From the NCBI GenBank assembly GCA_026225235.1, contig JAMFSK010000017.1:1-37518 (forward strand): a DNA stretch of 37,518 nt, written 5' to 3'. Within the stretch, counting starts at the first letter, position 1; each line of letters begins with the position of its first letter. The stretch comes from Burkholderiales bacterium. GTDB taxonomy: Bacteria; Pseudomonadota; Gammaproteobacteria; Burkholderiales; Burkholderiaceae. A program made the translations under genes and the position numbers. The notes beneath the pieces are model-generated. The model worked only from the letters and a program-made list of their open reading frames with translations. It was not told the DNA's origin and did not search any database. Below, piece by piece: positions 1 through 7,602 of the stretch.

Positions 1-152
1 CGGCCGCAACCCCTGCGACACCCGCCATGCCGGCTGCATCAAAAGATGCGACCCCAGCGCTTGCCCCCGAGCCCGCCTCGATCCCCAAGCTCGCCCTGCC
101 GCCGGGTACACCTGACGCCGCATCGACACCGTCTGCGGCATCGGCATCGTAG
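1..152 (+). CDS. C-terminal end of an unidentified Ala/Pro-rich protein (partial)
   Basis: A reading frame is open from the left edge (first whole codon at position 3) to a TAG at 150-152, giving 49 residues rich in Ala, Pro, Thr and Ser. This is the composition of a disordered tail, as found at the ends of many Burkholderiaceae proteins. No domain is visible and the gene start lies outside the window, so no function is assigned. Codon use is in keeping with the GC-rich neighbours. No T-rich terminator follows in the plus direction; the hairpin at 173-193 has its T-run on the other strand. Confidence 0.5.
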   Translation, partial: AATPATPAMPAASKDATPALAPEPASIPKLALPPGTPDAASTPSAASAS

Positions 153-164
153 GAAATCGCGGAC

Positions 165-193
165 AAAAAAAGGGGGCCGCGATAGGCGGCCCC
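165..193 (-). terminator. Strong intrinsic terminator, minus strand
   Basis: An 8-bp perfect stem, GGGGCCGC (173-180) against GCGGCCCC (186-193), encloses a 5-nt loop. Read on the minus strand it is followed by C and then seven T (171-165). In the plus direction the hairpin is followed by GAAAGC with no T-run, so it acts mainly on minus-strand transcripts. Confidence 0.8.
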
Positions 194-225
194 GAAAGCA
201 CACTCGCAGCACAGGGGAAGCTGCA
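165..225 (-). ncRNA. Candidate small RNA under a PmrA/QseB-type box
   Basis: Inferred, not a known family. On the minus strand, a two-component-type box (248-264) and a CACACT -10 element (232-237) predict a start near 225. About 30 nt further on begins a perfect 8-bp GC hairpin (193-173), followed by one C and seven T (171-165), the pattern of an intrinsic terminator. The transcript would be about 60 nt, with a 30-nt 5' region rich in C, T and G that could pair with mRNAs, and no open frame of note. The alternative is that the hairpin simply ends read-through from the VOC gene (stop at 349) and that the box is chance. Confidence 0.5.
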
Positions 226-231
226 GGACTC

Positions 232-264
232 AGTGTGCTGTCCGATTCTTAAGTCAATCTTAGG
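232..264 (-). promoter_or_regulatory. PmrA/QseB-type direct-repeat box with -10 (site D)
   Basis: On the minus strand the order is CCTAAG (264-259), 5 bp, CTTAAG (253-248), 10 bp, CACACT (237-232). Three sites before hpnJ, the ATPase gene and hpnI share the design with an 11-bp last spacer and perfect or near-perfect repeats. This copy has one mismatch in the distal half-site and a spacer one base shorter, so it is the weakest of the four. No protein gene starts downstream on this strand inside the window; only the short candidate RNA ending at 165 lies in front of it. Confidence 0.5.
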
Positions 265-275
265 ACGGGCGATGT

Positions 276-337
276 TTAAACGGGGCACGCTTGTGAATCG
301 TCTTACCGCACGCTACGAGCTATCTCGTGTTGCCCCG
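276..337 (-). terminator. Weak terminator-like structure after the VOC gene
   Basis: CGGGGCA (281-287) pairs with TGCCCCG (331-337), 11 bases past the VOC stop on the minus strand. Within the enclosed segment a second small hairpin is formed by ACGAG (315-319) and CTCGT (324-328) around a 4-nt loop. Leaving the structure on the minus strand the sequence reads TTTAAAC, a short T-run only. It may end the VOC transcript and so separate it from the candidate small RNA further down. Confidence 0.35.
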
Positions 338-348
338 TGGATGAACGC

Positions 349-756
349 CTACGCGGCGCGGCACACCGCAGCGAGTTTGTTTCCATCCGGGTCGCGCACA
401 TAGGCCACGTAAAACGTGGGTCCATAGTGCGGTCTCACAGCAGGTGCCCCTTCCGAGCTACCCCCATGTTCGAGTGCAGCCAGATGAAACGCATCGACCG
501 CCGCACGCGACGGCGCCTCCAATGCAATCATCGTGCCGTTGCCTGCGCTCGCCTCGCGACTATCGAAGGGCTTGCAGAGCCATAAGGCGAGTTCGATGTT
601 TCCCCCGTCTTCATAGGTCCCCCAGCCGGCCCATTCGAACCATTCGGTCACACCGCCCTCGGTGCAACGGCGATGCCCCAGCGCGGCCATCACCGGATCG
701 TAGAAAACAATCGAACGAGACAGGTCATTGCTGCCAAGGGTCACATAGGAGAACAT
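349..756 (-). CDS. VOC family protein (glyoxalase/bleomycin-resistance fold)
   Basis: A 135-residue cytoplasmic protein with the single-module VOC pattern. It opens with a beta strand of the type MFSYVTLGSNDL, followed by an S-x-x-FYD helix, and closes with YVRDPDGNKLAAVC, the typical end of the fold. Members of this superfamily bind a metal and act as glyoxalases, dioxygenases or resistance proteins; the substrate cannot be told from the sequence. I chose the ATG at 756 because GGAGG lies about 10 bases before it. An in-frame GTG at 786 would add ten residues but lacks such a site. It stands alone, divergent from the gene at 879. A second, unrelated VOC protein lies at 31729. Confidence 0.85.
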   Translation of the reverse strand: MFSYVTLGSNDLSRSIVFYDPVMAALGHRRCTEGGVTEWFEWAGWGTYEDGGNIELALWLCKPFDSREASAGNGTMIALEAPSRAAVDAFHLAALEHGGSSEGAPAVRPHYGPTFYVAYVRDPDGNKLAAVCRAA

Positions 757-878
757 GCGGGGCACCTCCGGATAGGAGCCTTCCACTTTTGCAAATTACG
801 GCCGTTTGCACAACAATGCTCGCACGACCAGCCCACCATGATTGACCAGACGCGCCACGGCGCGCGGGATACAACTCG

Positions 879-1538
879 ATGAATGTAATGATCTTTGGTG
901 CGACCGGGATGGTGGGTCAAGGCGTGCTTCGCGAATGCCTGCACGATACGCAGGTCACGCAGGTGCTCACAGTCGGGCGGAATGCGACCGGCACCCGACA
1001 TGCCAAGTTGCGCGAGCTGGTCCATGCAAACCTGTTCGACTACGCCGGCTTCGACCATGCCTTGAGTGGCTTCGACGCGTGCTTCTTTTGCCTCGGCGTA
1101 TCGTCGGCCCGCATGGCCGAACGCGACTATGCCCGCCTGACCTACGATCTCACATTGACCGCGGCCGAGGCACTCGCCCGGCTCAATCCGCAGATGACCT
1201 TCGTTTATGTATCGGGAGCCGGCACAGACAGCACGGAGCAAGGCCGCAGCATGTGGGCCCGCGTCAAGGGCAAGACTGAAAACGCGCTGCTCAAGCTGCC
1301 GTTCAAAGCGGCGTTCATGTTCCGTCCCGGCGTGATTCAACCGCTGCATGGCATCCGCTCGAAGACACGGCTTTACCAGGCGTTCTATTCGTTTCTTGGG
1401 CCCGTGTTGACACTCGCCCGCGCGATCGCTCCGAAATATGTCACCACGACGGAGCAAGTCGGTCGTGCCATGATCGCCGTCGCGCGCCAAGGCTATCCCA
1501 AGCCGATACTCGAGGCGCCGGATATCAACTCGCTCTGA
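879..1538 (+). CDS. NAD(P)-binding Rossmann-fold protein (epimerase/YbjT-like)
   Basis: A 219-residue protein with an N-terminal dinucleotide-binding motif GATGMVGQG (residues 7-15) at the end of the first beta strand, as in atypical short-chain dehydrogenases. The middle has YVSGAGTDS, close to the active-site strand of this group, but no clear YxxxK pair is seen. That fits the NmrA/HTATIP2-like branch, which often binds NAD(P) without known catalysis. No signal peptide; a central hydrophobic stretch near residues 160-185 (FYSFLGPVLTLARAIAP) is probably a buried helix. The ATG at 879 is preceded only by a weak GGGAT. YigZ follows 27 bases later, so the two may be cotranscribed. Substrate unknown. 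Confidence 0.8.
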   Translation: MNVMIFGATGMVGQGVLRECLHDTQVTQVLTVGRNATGTRHAKLRELVHANLFDYAGFDHALSGFDACFFCLGVSSARMAERDYARLTYDLTLTAAEALARLNPQMTFVYVSGAGTDSTEQGRSMWARVKGKTENALLKLPFKAAFMFRPGVIQPLHGIRSKTRLYQAFYSFLGPVLTLARAIAPKYVTTTEQVGRAMIAVARQGYPKPILEAPDINSL

Positions 1539-1565
1539 GCGGGGCTGTATTCACCCTCCTCCGCC

Positions 1566-2165
1566 TTGCCTACCTATACCCTGCAATCGACCGTCACCGT
1601 CGAGCTCGACATCCGCAAGAGCCGCTTTATCGGCATCGTGATGCCGGTAGCCGATCGCGACGCGGCTATGGCGGTACTCGAGCAGTTGCGTGCCGAACAT
1701 CCTGCCGCAACGCATGTCTGCTGGGCGCTGCTGGCGGGCGGGCAGTCCGGCATGTCGGACGATGGCGAACCGTCAGGCACGGCGGGTCGACCGATGCTCG
1801 AAGTCCTCCGCCACCACGATCTCGACGGTGTACTCGCGGCGGTGATCCGGTATTACGGCGGAATCAAACTCGGCGCAGGGGGCTTGGTCCGCGCCTATAC
1901 CGATGCCGTTGCGAGTGCGATGCAGACCGCCGAACGTGTCGAGCGAATCGCGTACACCGAGTTCGCCATCGAAGTCGACTACGCCGACGAGACACGGGTT
2001 CGACATTGGCTCGATCAACAGGGTTATGCGCTCGCAGGCAGTGAATACGGCATGAAGGCGCGGCTCATGATGCGGCTGCCCGCTTCGGCAGAAGCCGGCG
2101 CCCGTGAGCAATTGCGCAACGTCACGCACGGTCGAGGGGTTTTCGACGACCCGGAAGTGCCTTAA
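1566..2165 (+). CDS. yigZ: YigZ/IMPACT family protein (UPF0029)
   Basis: A 199-residue protein with the two hallmark blocks of the YigZ/IMPACT family: SDDGEPSGTAGRPMLEVL (around residues 63-80) and RYYGGIKLGAGGLVRAY (around 95-111). A C-terminal domain of the DUF1949 type follows. The family is widespread; the eukaryotic member IMPACT regulates translation through GCN1, while the bacterial role is unsettled. The only start giving the family's usual N-terminus is a TTG at 1566, without a clear ribosome binding site, so the start is less sure than the gene. Length is normal. It lies 27 bases after the preceding gene and may share its transcript. Confidence 0.9.
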   Translation: MPTYTLQSTVTVELDIRKSRFIGIVMPVADRDAAMAVLEQLRAEHPAATHVCWALLAGGQSGMSDDGEPSGTAGRPMLEVLRHHDLDGVLAAVIRYYGGIKLGAGGLVRAYTDAVASAMQTAERVERIAYTEFAIEVDYADETRVRHWLDQQGYALAGSEYGMKARLMMRLPASAEAGAREQLRNVTHGRGVFDDPEVP

Positions 2166-2241
2166 AAAGGCCGTTTAGTTCGCCGAACGCATTGTTTAGA
2201 AAATCGATGTTTTTGCGTCATCAAGCGCCAAACTATTTATT

Positions 2242-2266
2242 TTTACCCGCTAATCCCCGCTAGAAT
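2242..2266 (+). promoter_or_regulatory. Possible promoter of the FUSC gene
   Basis: TAGAAT at 2261-2266 is a good -10 match in an A/T-rich island that stands out from the GC-rich surroundings. The -35 side is poor (T-rich sequence near 2236-2247). A start near 2273 would give a leader of about 68 bases before the ATG at 2341. Confidence 0.3.
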
Positions 2267-2340
2267 CGCGTCCTTGCCCCGACCAAAAAATCGGGCTGCC
2301 TTGAAAAAAGCCGGCCAAAAGCCAGCCAGGACCTTCGATC

Positions 2341-4407
2341 ATGCACCGCACGACACGCCTCAGGTCATTCGACCTGCTCCATGCCCGCGACCCGGGTTTA
2401 TTTCGCTTGAAACACGCGTTCAGAACCACCTTATCGGTCTTCCTGACCGGCATCGTGCTCGCTGCCGCGATCCGTCGCTTTGCCCTCCCCCTTTCTGCGA
2501 TCGCACCCGGCGTGATGTTCAGCATGCTCGTGCCGATGTTCGCAAGCGACCCCAAGCCCTCACAACGTCTGCTCACCTATGTGGCTGGAGCGCTCGGTGG
2601 CGCGCTGTCATTTGCCGTGTCGGCCGCGCTCGTGCGGCACTCAGGCTTGCTCGCCGCGGCCTGGCAGATTGCGATCCTGTTTGCCGGCTTGTTGTTCCAG
2701 GTGCGCGGCTCACGATTCGTCGCACCTAGCGTGCTGGCACTCGTGGCGGGATACGTGGGCGTGTTCACCAAGCCCACACCCGCTGTCGTCGATGTCTCGC
2801 TGGCGCTGATGGTCCTGGCCTTCGTCATATCGAGCGCCGTGCTGCTGTTCGCGCTCCCTCTGAAACCCTTGGGCCGCAGCCTGCTACGCATGCTCGAAGG
2901 CGTCGGGGTCCAGGCTGCCGCGATCGCCAGGATGGCGAATCGATCGTCGCCGCTGAAGTCGAGCGGGAGGCTTTTGCGCGGGATTGATTATCGGCTCGGG
3001 CGACTGCATGCCGCAGTGCTCGCCAGTGAAGAGCAGTTAAGTGCGTATCCGGCCGAACTTCAGCATCACGTGCGACGCGAGCTATTCGATCTCGAAGTGG
3101 CGACCGAACGCGTCGCGAGTCATCTGCGCATGTCCGCGGCACAGCGGGATAGCCCGCGCGATGCGAATGTTGCCGCATCGACGGCACTCGATCTCGGCCG
3201 CTGGCAGTCTGCTTCTGATCGCTTGTCGAGCACGACGAAGGGACTGCAAACGTCAAGCTCGCCCGCGCAGGATGCCGCCAGGCCTCGCACCTTGTGGGCC
3301 GTCGGGAACAAGCTGCCTCCGCCGGCGCTCGCCTGGCGCGTCGCGTTGCGCGGCCTCGCGGCGGGCTTGCTCGCTGGCTCGATGGGGTACGCGTTGTCGC
3401 CTGATCGATCGTTCTGGGCCATCGTCGCCGTCTTTATCGCTTTCTTCGGGATTGCCTCGCGAGGCCATGCGATCTACAAGATGCTGCAACGGATGGCCGG
3501 CACCTGCCTTGGTGTGCTGATCTGCGCCGTGGTGGGTCAATGGCTCGGCGCACATGGCCTGCTGGCGATCACGGCCATCCTGATCTGTGTGTTCTTCTGG
3601 AGCTATTTCATCCAGACGAATTACGGAGTTGGCGTGCTGTTCATCACGCTGATCGTCGGGCTGGTCTATGGCGCATTGGGCACCCCGCTGGCGCCGCTCC
3701 TCATGTTGCGGATTGAGGAGACTATCGCCGGACTTCTCGGCTCGCTGGCGATCACGGTGCTGCTCATGCCCACGCGCACTGACCGCCATATCGCCCAGCA
3801 ACTCAAGCATCTGCTGCGCGCCTTCGACCATACCGCCGAACATTGCCTGCAGCATCTGACGGTCGGCCATGGCCCCTGCCCGCTTCAATCCATGCGGCGT
3901 GTCGATGTGCAGTTGCGCGCTTTGCGTACGGCGCTCCTGCCCAAACAAAGGCTAAGAGGAGCACTCCATTGTGAGTTGCCTGAGGCGCAAATGGTCGGGC
4001 TGACGGCATCGGCCCACTGGCTTCGCGTAGTGGCCAGGCTTGTCGAAGAACGTGGCACACTCGCACGTGCGGCGGGTTTATCGAACGAAACAGTCGCAGC
4101 GGAGCCGGTCCATGACGAATCGCATAACCGCAACGCCGAAACATTGAAATCCATTCGAAAGGAATTAGCACGAGCAAGTGATTTCAACTTGCCGCGCTTT
4201 GGCGGACTTGTGCAGATCAGTGATGAGGAAACGCACCTCTACGCAGGTCGTAAGGCGGGAGCAGAGGACGATCTCGGGCACGCGCTCGACCATCTGCACC
4301 ATGCAACCGAGACCCTTCGCTTCCGCCTGAGCTTGTCGGCAACCAGCAGCCATAGCGAGCGGCGACGCCCGAATGCACTGGGATCCACTGGCGTGAGCGC
4401 GGCCTGA
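2341..4407 (+). CDS. FUSC family inner-membrane protein (AaeB/YccS-like exporter)
   Basis: A 688-residue protein with the duplicated FUSC layout: an N-terminal block of membrane helices (about residues 30-170), a soluble alpha-helical region (about 180-320), a second block of helices (about 330-480, including SFWAIVAVFIAFFGIASRG and GVGVLFITLIVGLVYG), then a long cytoplasmic C-terminal part. The family includes AaeB, the aromatic carboxylic acid efflux pump, and YccS; efflux of aromatic or similar acids is the usual inference. AaeA and AaeX partners are not next to it, so the substrate stays open. AGGA lies about 9 bases before the ATG at 2341. A TAGAAT -10 lies 75 bases upstream. Confidence 0.88.
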   Translation: MHRTTRLRSFDLLHARDPGLFRLKHAFRTTLSVFLTGIVLAAAIRRFALPLSAIAPGVMFSMLVPMFASDPKPSQRLLTYVAGALGGALSFAVSAALVRHSGLLAAAWQIAILFAGLLFQVRGSRFVAPSVLALVAGYVGVFTKPTPAVVDVSLALMVLAFVISSAVLLFALPLKPLGRSLLRMLEGVGVQAAAIARMANRSSPLKSSGRLLRGIDYRLGRLHAAVLASEEQLSAYPAELQHHVRRELFDLEVATERVASHLRMSAAQRDSPRDANVAASTALDLGRWQSASDRLSSTTKGLQTSSSPAQDAARPRTLWAVGNKLPPPALAWRVALRGLAAGLLAGSMGYALSPDRSFWAIVAVFIAFFGIASRGHAIYKMLQRMAGTCLGVLICAVVGQWLGAHGLLAITAILICVFFWSYFIQTNYGVGVLFITLIVGLVYGALGTPLAPLLMLRIEETIAGLLGSLAITVLLMPTRTDRHIAQQLKHLLRAFDHTAEHCLQHLTVGHGPCPLQSMRRVDVQLRALRTALLPKQRLRGALHCELPEAQMVGLTASAHWLRVVARLVEERGTLARAAGLSNETVAAEPVHDESHNRNAETLKSIRKELARASDFNLPRFGGLVQISDEETHLYAGRKAGAEDDLGHALDHLHHATETLRFRLSLSATSSHSERRRPNALGSTGVSAA

Positions 4408-4734
4408 ATATGTCGTACTTCGCTCAAGCCATTGAATCTGCGATAATCATGACCCCGGTAAGCCGTCAGGCGAACGGCGATGACGTGGCCGATCTCAGCG
4501 ATTTGCTGAAAAGATGGGCACCGCGACCGCCTTTTGCTGAAATGGTCGATCGAATCACTTTGATCGACCAAAAAAATGTGCTTGCCACCGCCCCAATTGG
4601 CGCAAAACCACAGTGGGATCAGCAAGGACGTGTATACTGCGCGTTCTCGTCTCCGCGATGAAAGACTGGCGGATGACCCCTGCCGGTTGCAGTTCGCAAC
4701 CTGAGCGCCCCTGACATATTTACTGAAGGATTGC
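4408..4734 (+). other. Region between the FUSC gene and rpsU (rpsU leader and promoter)
   Basis: No gene is well supported here. An 83-codon frame (4410-4661) opens two bases after the FUSC stop, but it has no ribosome binding site, no recognisable domain and unremarkable codon use, so it is probably chance. TATACT at 4633-4638 is a plausible -10 for rpsU without a matching -35, giving a leader of about 90 bases. A GATAAT lies at 4442-4447. The leader holds a perfect 6-bp hairpin at 4685-4701. Confidence 0.4.
4685..4701 (+). promoter_or_regulatory. Hairpin in the rpsU leader
   Basis: GGTTGC (4685-4690) pairs perfectly with GCAACC (4696-4701) around AGTTC, 33 bases before the rpsU ATG. No T-run follows, so it is not an intrinsic terminator. 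Ribosomal protein genes are often regulated through leader structure, but no known S21 motif is claimed here. Confidence 0.3.
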
Positions 4735-4947
4735 ATGACGACCGTTCATATCAAGGAAAATGAGCCGTTTGACGTAGCACTGCGCCGTTTCCGCCGTACC
4801 ATCGAGCGCAATGGCCTGATCACCGAGCTGCGTGCACGTACCTCGTACGAAAAGCCGACCACCGAGCGCAAGCGCAAGAAAGCTGCTGCTGTCGCCCGTC
4901 TGCGTAAGCGCCTGCGCCGCGATCAGTTGCCGAAGAAGATGTATTGA
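4735..4947 (+). CDS. rpsU: Small ribosomal subunit protein bS21
   Basis: A 70-residue basic protein matching bS21 along its length: the [20 protein letters not shown] core, then [33 protein letters not shown]. bS21 sits on the 30S platform near the anti-Shine-Dalgarno region and is needed for initiation on many mRNAs. AAGGA lies about 6 bases before the ATG. The gene is alone: the usual partners of the macromolecular synthesis operon (a yqeY-like gene, dnaG, rpoD) are absent, and Burkholderiaceae commonly carry several rpsU copies, so this is likely one of the extra paralogues. The segment [15 protein letters not shown] and the Arg-rich tail look diverged from the form I associate with the dnaG-linked copy. 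Confidence 0.95.
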   Translation: MTTVHIKENEPFDVALRRFRRTIERNGLITELRARTSYEKPTTERKRKKAAAVARLRKRLRRDQLPKKMY

Positions 4948-5302
4948 GCGTTTCGATGCACGCGCCGGGCTCTGACCCGTTCGCGCGTTTGCGTTGAAAT
5001 CGCTGTGGATCGCAGGAACGTACCGCTGGCCCTTGCGAATTCGCTCTCGCGGATTTGCTGCCTGGACGTGACCTGCGGTGCACGCGGCACCCCGATACTC
5101 CGATCAGTTGTTTAGACCCTGCCAGGCACGTCTCGTCTGTCACTGCATGTGGCTTGATTGCTTCATTTGATCGAGCACGCACCCGCTGACTCACTCGCGC
5201 AGGTCTGCCGCTATATCCGGAAGTTCGCTCCCGTGTCGATGATTGCCGTCCGTCACCGCCTGATTGGGCGTGGCGAGATTTTGCACGTCTGCTTGAAACG
5301 AT
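4948..5302 (+). other. Non-coding stretch between rpsU and the hydrolase gene
   Basis: About 355 bases with no supported gene on either strand; open frames crossing it are shadows with no ribosome binding site or recognisable sequence. It begins with a terminator-like inverted repeat just after rpsU (4960-4988). Beyond that I see nothing definite, and no good promoter for the gene at 5303. Confidence 0.4.
4960..4988 (+). terminator. Possible rpsU terminator
   Basis: ACGCGC-CGGG (4960-4969) pairs with CCCG (4976-4979) and, after a 3-nt bulge, GCGCGT (983-988 of the same kilobase, i.e. 4983-4988). A short TTT follows. The bulge and short T-run make it a weak intrinsic terminator. Confidence 0.35.
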
Positions 5303-6484
5303 ATGAACCACTCCGCTAGCAGCGATGCGCAGCAGCCTGTGTCAGCCGCCACCGATGCGGTGGTCATGCTTCGGGCAGTCAATCGCGTTGCGATTCTGAC
5401 GTTGAATCGGCCCGATGCTTTGAATGCGCTGGACCTCGCCATGGTTCGTGAGCTGGCCGCTCATCTCGAGCAGTGCCGCACGAACCCCGACATCGTTGCG
5501 GTAGTCCTCAATAGCAGTCTCGAGAAAGCGTTCTGCGCCGGCGGCGATGTGCGTCAGGTGGCTCGCACTGCCATTGATGCGCCCCATAAGGTAGCGCAGT
5601 TCTTCATCGAGGAATATCAACTCGACCACGCGATCCATCGCTTCCTCAAGCCGGTTGTCGTCCTCATGGACGGCATCACGATGGGGGGTGGCATGGGCCT
5701 CGCGCAGGGCGCGTCGCTGCGGGTCACGACTGAACGCAGCAAGATCGCCATGCCGGAAACGCGTATTGGTCTCGTGCCGGATGTCGGGGCAACGCATTTC
5801 CTCCGCGTCATGCCGGTCGAGATGGCGTTGTTCGCAGGGCTCACCGGGACGGTACTCAACGGAGCGGACGCCGTGTATAGCGGACTCGCTGACGTGAGTG
5901 TACCGTCGGCCTCGCTCGCAGGCTTCGAACAACGGCTCGAGGCAATCAATACGGAGCGCACCCAGGCTAGCGCGGCCGAGTTCAACGAATACATACAAGG
6001 GGCGCTTCGTGAAGTCTTTGCGTCATCCACGCTGGATTCGAACAGCGCGCCAATCGCCGTTCACGAGCCGTGGATCTCCACGCATTTTGATGCTCGTCGC
6101 CCTGTTGTCGAGATCGTCGCATCACTGCGCGAAGCGCTGAAGGGAGCACCGTCCGATACTGAGCGCACGTGGCTCAGGGCCACACTCGATGCGCTGCTGA
6201 CCTGCTCGCCGACGATGATTCACGTCACACGCGAAGCTCTGCTGAAGGGCCGACATATGAGCCTGGCTGACTGCTTCCGGATGGAGATGGGTATTGTCGT
6301 GCGGACCGTCGAGGAAGGTGACTTCCGCGAAGGGGTCCGCGCCCATCTGATCGACAAGGATCGCCGGCCGCAATGGCGACCGGCCACCCTAGAGGCAGTG
6401 ACGCGTGAGCAAGTCGAAACGCTGCTGCACTCACCGTGGTCAGAGCAGAATCATCCGCTCGCCGCCTTGGGCCACGACGACTAA
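5303..6484 (+). CDS. 3-hydroxyisobutyryl-CoA hydrolase-like protein (crotonase superfamily)
   Basis: A 393-residue crotonase-fold protein. Its length and motifs fit 3-hydroxyisobutyryl-CoA hydrolase better than ordinary 260-residue enoyl-CoA hydratases: KAFCAGGDVRQV (about 75-86), MDGITMGGGMGLAQG (about 122-136, oxyanion hole) and AMPETRIGLVPDVGATHFL (about 149-167). The enzyme releases 3-hydroxyisobutyrate from its CoA ester in valine breakdown. The C-terminal extension (about 250-393) is also of the hydrolase type. No other valine-pathway gene is adjacent. The ATG at 5303 has only a weak ribosome binding site. It converges with the gene at 6496 with 11 bases between stops. Some family members carry other acyl-CoA specificities, so the substrate is inferred. 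Confidence 0.85.
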   Translation: MNHSASSDAQQPVSAATDAVVMLRAVNRVAILTLNRPDALNALDLAMVRELAAHLEQCRTNPDIVAVVLNSSLEKAFCAGGDVRQVARTAIDAPHKVAQFFIEEYQLDHAIHRFLKPVVVLMDGITMGGGMGLAQGASLRVTTERSKIAMPETRIGLVPDVGATHFLRVMPVEMALFAGLTGTVLNGADAVYSGLADVSVPSASLAGFEQRLEAINTERTQASAAEFNEYIQGALREVFASSTLDSNSAPIAVHEPWISTHFDARRPVVEIVASLREALKGAPSDTERTWLRATLDALLTCSPTMIHVTREALLKGRHMSLADCFRMEMGIVVRTVEEGDFREGVRAHLIDKDRRPQWRPATLEAVTREQVETLLHSPWSEQNHPLAALGHDD

Positions 6485-6495
6485 AGCCAAACCGC

Positions 6496-7353
6496 TCAAG
6501 CCGTGCAGGTCTTGCGCCAGCTGAACTGCGGCTCATAGCCAAGCACACGCCGAGCTTTCTCAATCGACAATAGCGTATCGTTCGGCCCTTTCGTCTCGGT
6601 GAACGGCGCCGAAGGAAAGAACTCAGCCACGAGTTCGCGATTCGGGCGCGTCATCACCGTATCGGCATTGGCGATGATGAAATGATCAGCGCCCTTCAAC
6701 GGCGCTTCGAGCGAACGGCGGATTGCCTGTGCCCCATCGCGCGCATCGATATAGCCCCAAAGATTCCACTTTCGCGAGGCCGGCGCGGCATCGAAAGGAA
6801 ACGCGGCATATTCAGACGGCTCGAACACATTGGAAAACCGCAGACCAATAATCTTCAACTCAGGATCCCACCGGCAAAACTGCTTGGCGATCTCCTCACC
6901 GACAAGCTTCGAAAGCGAATAAGCACTCTCCGGGCGCGGATCGCACTCCTCGTCAATCGGAATGCGCTGCGGCGGGATATCGAGTGGCAAACCGAGCAAC
7001 GTCTCGCTCGAAGCCCACACGACATTGCGGATCTTCAACCGCCGCGCCGCTTCGAAAACGTTATAGGTCGAAATCGTATTGTTGCGAAACAAGACGGCAT
7101 TCGGCTGAAGTCCGGGCGCAGGAATCGCCGCCAGATGAACAACCCCATCGACCCCATCAAAACGATCGTCGATCTGCGACAGCGCTTCGAGTGTCTGCCC
7201 CATATCTTCGAGATCGACTTTCACGAACGGGCAGTGGCGTTGCGCCGGCAAGGCCGCATCGACGTTGACCACCTCATAGCCGTGTTCGAGCAAATCGGTC
7301 ACGCAAGCACGACCTAGCTTGCCGCTACCGCCTGTAACCACTATCCTCGCCAT
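6496..7353 (-). CDS. NAD-dependent epimerase/dehydratase family protein
   Basis: A 285-residue extended short-chain dehydrogenase. It begins MARIVVTGGSGKLGRACV, with the GGSGKLG nucleotide-binding loop, and has the catalytic YSLSK (Tyr-x-x-x-Lys) after a Ser-rich strand (VWASSETLLG). This matches sugar epimerases and uronate or aldose dehydrogenases of the group; the exact sugar cannot be read. I moved the start to the ATG at 7353 because AGGAGA lies about 8 bases before it and the Rossmann strand begins right there; the longer frame adds 33 unlikely residues. It is divergent from the membrane protein gene at 7603 and converges with the hydrolase at 5303. Confidence 0.88.
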   Translation of the reverse strand: MARIVVTGGSGKLGRACVTDLLEHGYEVVNVDAALPAQRHCPFVKVDLEDMGQTLEALSQIDDRFDGVDGVVHLAAIPAPGLQPNAVLFRNNTISTYNVFEAARRLKIRNVVWASSETLLGLPLDIPPQRIPIDEECDPRPESAYSLSKLVGEEIAKQFCRWDPELKIIGLRFSNVFEPSEYAAFPFDAAPASRKWNLWGYIDARDGAQAIRRSLEAPLKGADHFIIANADTVMTRPNRELVAEFFPSAPFTETKGPNDTLLSIEKARRVLGYEPQFSWRKTCTA

Positions 7354-7602
7354 GCATCTGTCTCCTGATGTGTTACCGATATCGTCCGACCGGCGTGCCA
7401 GCGTACCCGTGATCCAGGTTTCATGCCGGAACGGAAAACAGCGTGCGCCCAAAGCTTCCGTCCGACGATTCCAGCCCGTGCGGCCTGAGATCGCCTATTC
7501 TTGTTGTCGAAAAGCACTGTCGCCGGCCCGCCTGTTCTGCATGGCTGATTTTATGGGACGCCGAACCCGGCACACTGCGGCCCGACATTCCTGGAGCCCA
7601 TA

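Noticed and set aside
3036..3040. Single TTAAG-type elements inside genes (3036, 11446, 34054)
   Set aside because: No second half-site at 11 bp and no -10 element; they do not form regulator boxes.
4410..4661. An 83-codon frame starting two bases after the FUSC gene
   Set aside because: No ribosome binding site, no recognisable domain, and it runs into the likely rpsU promoter; probably chance.
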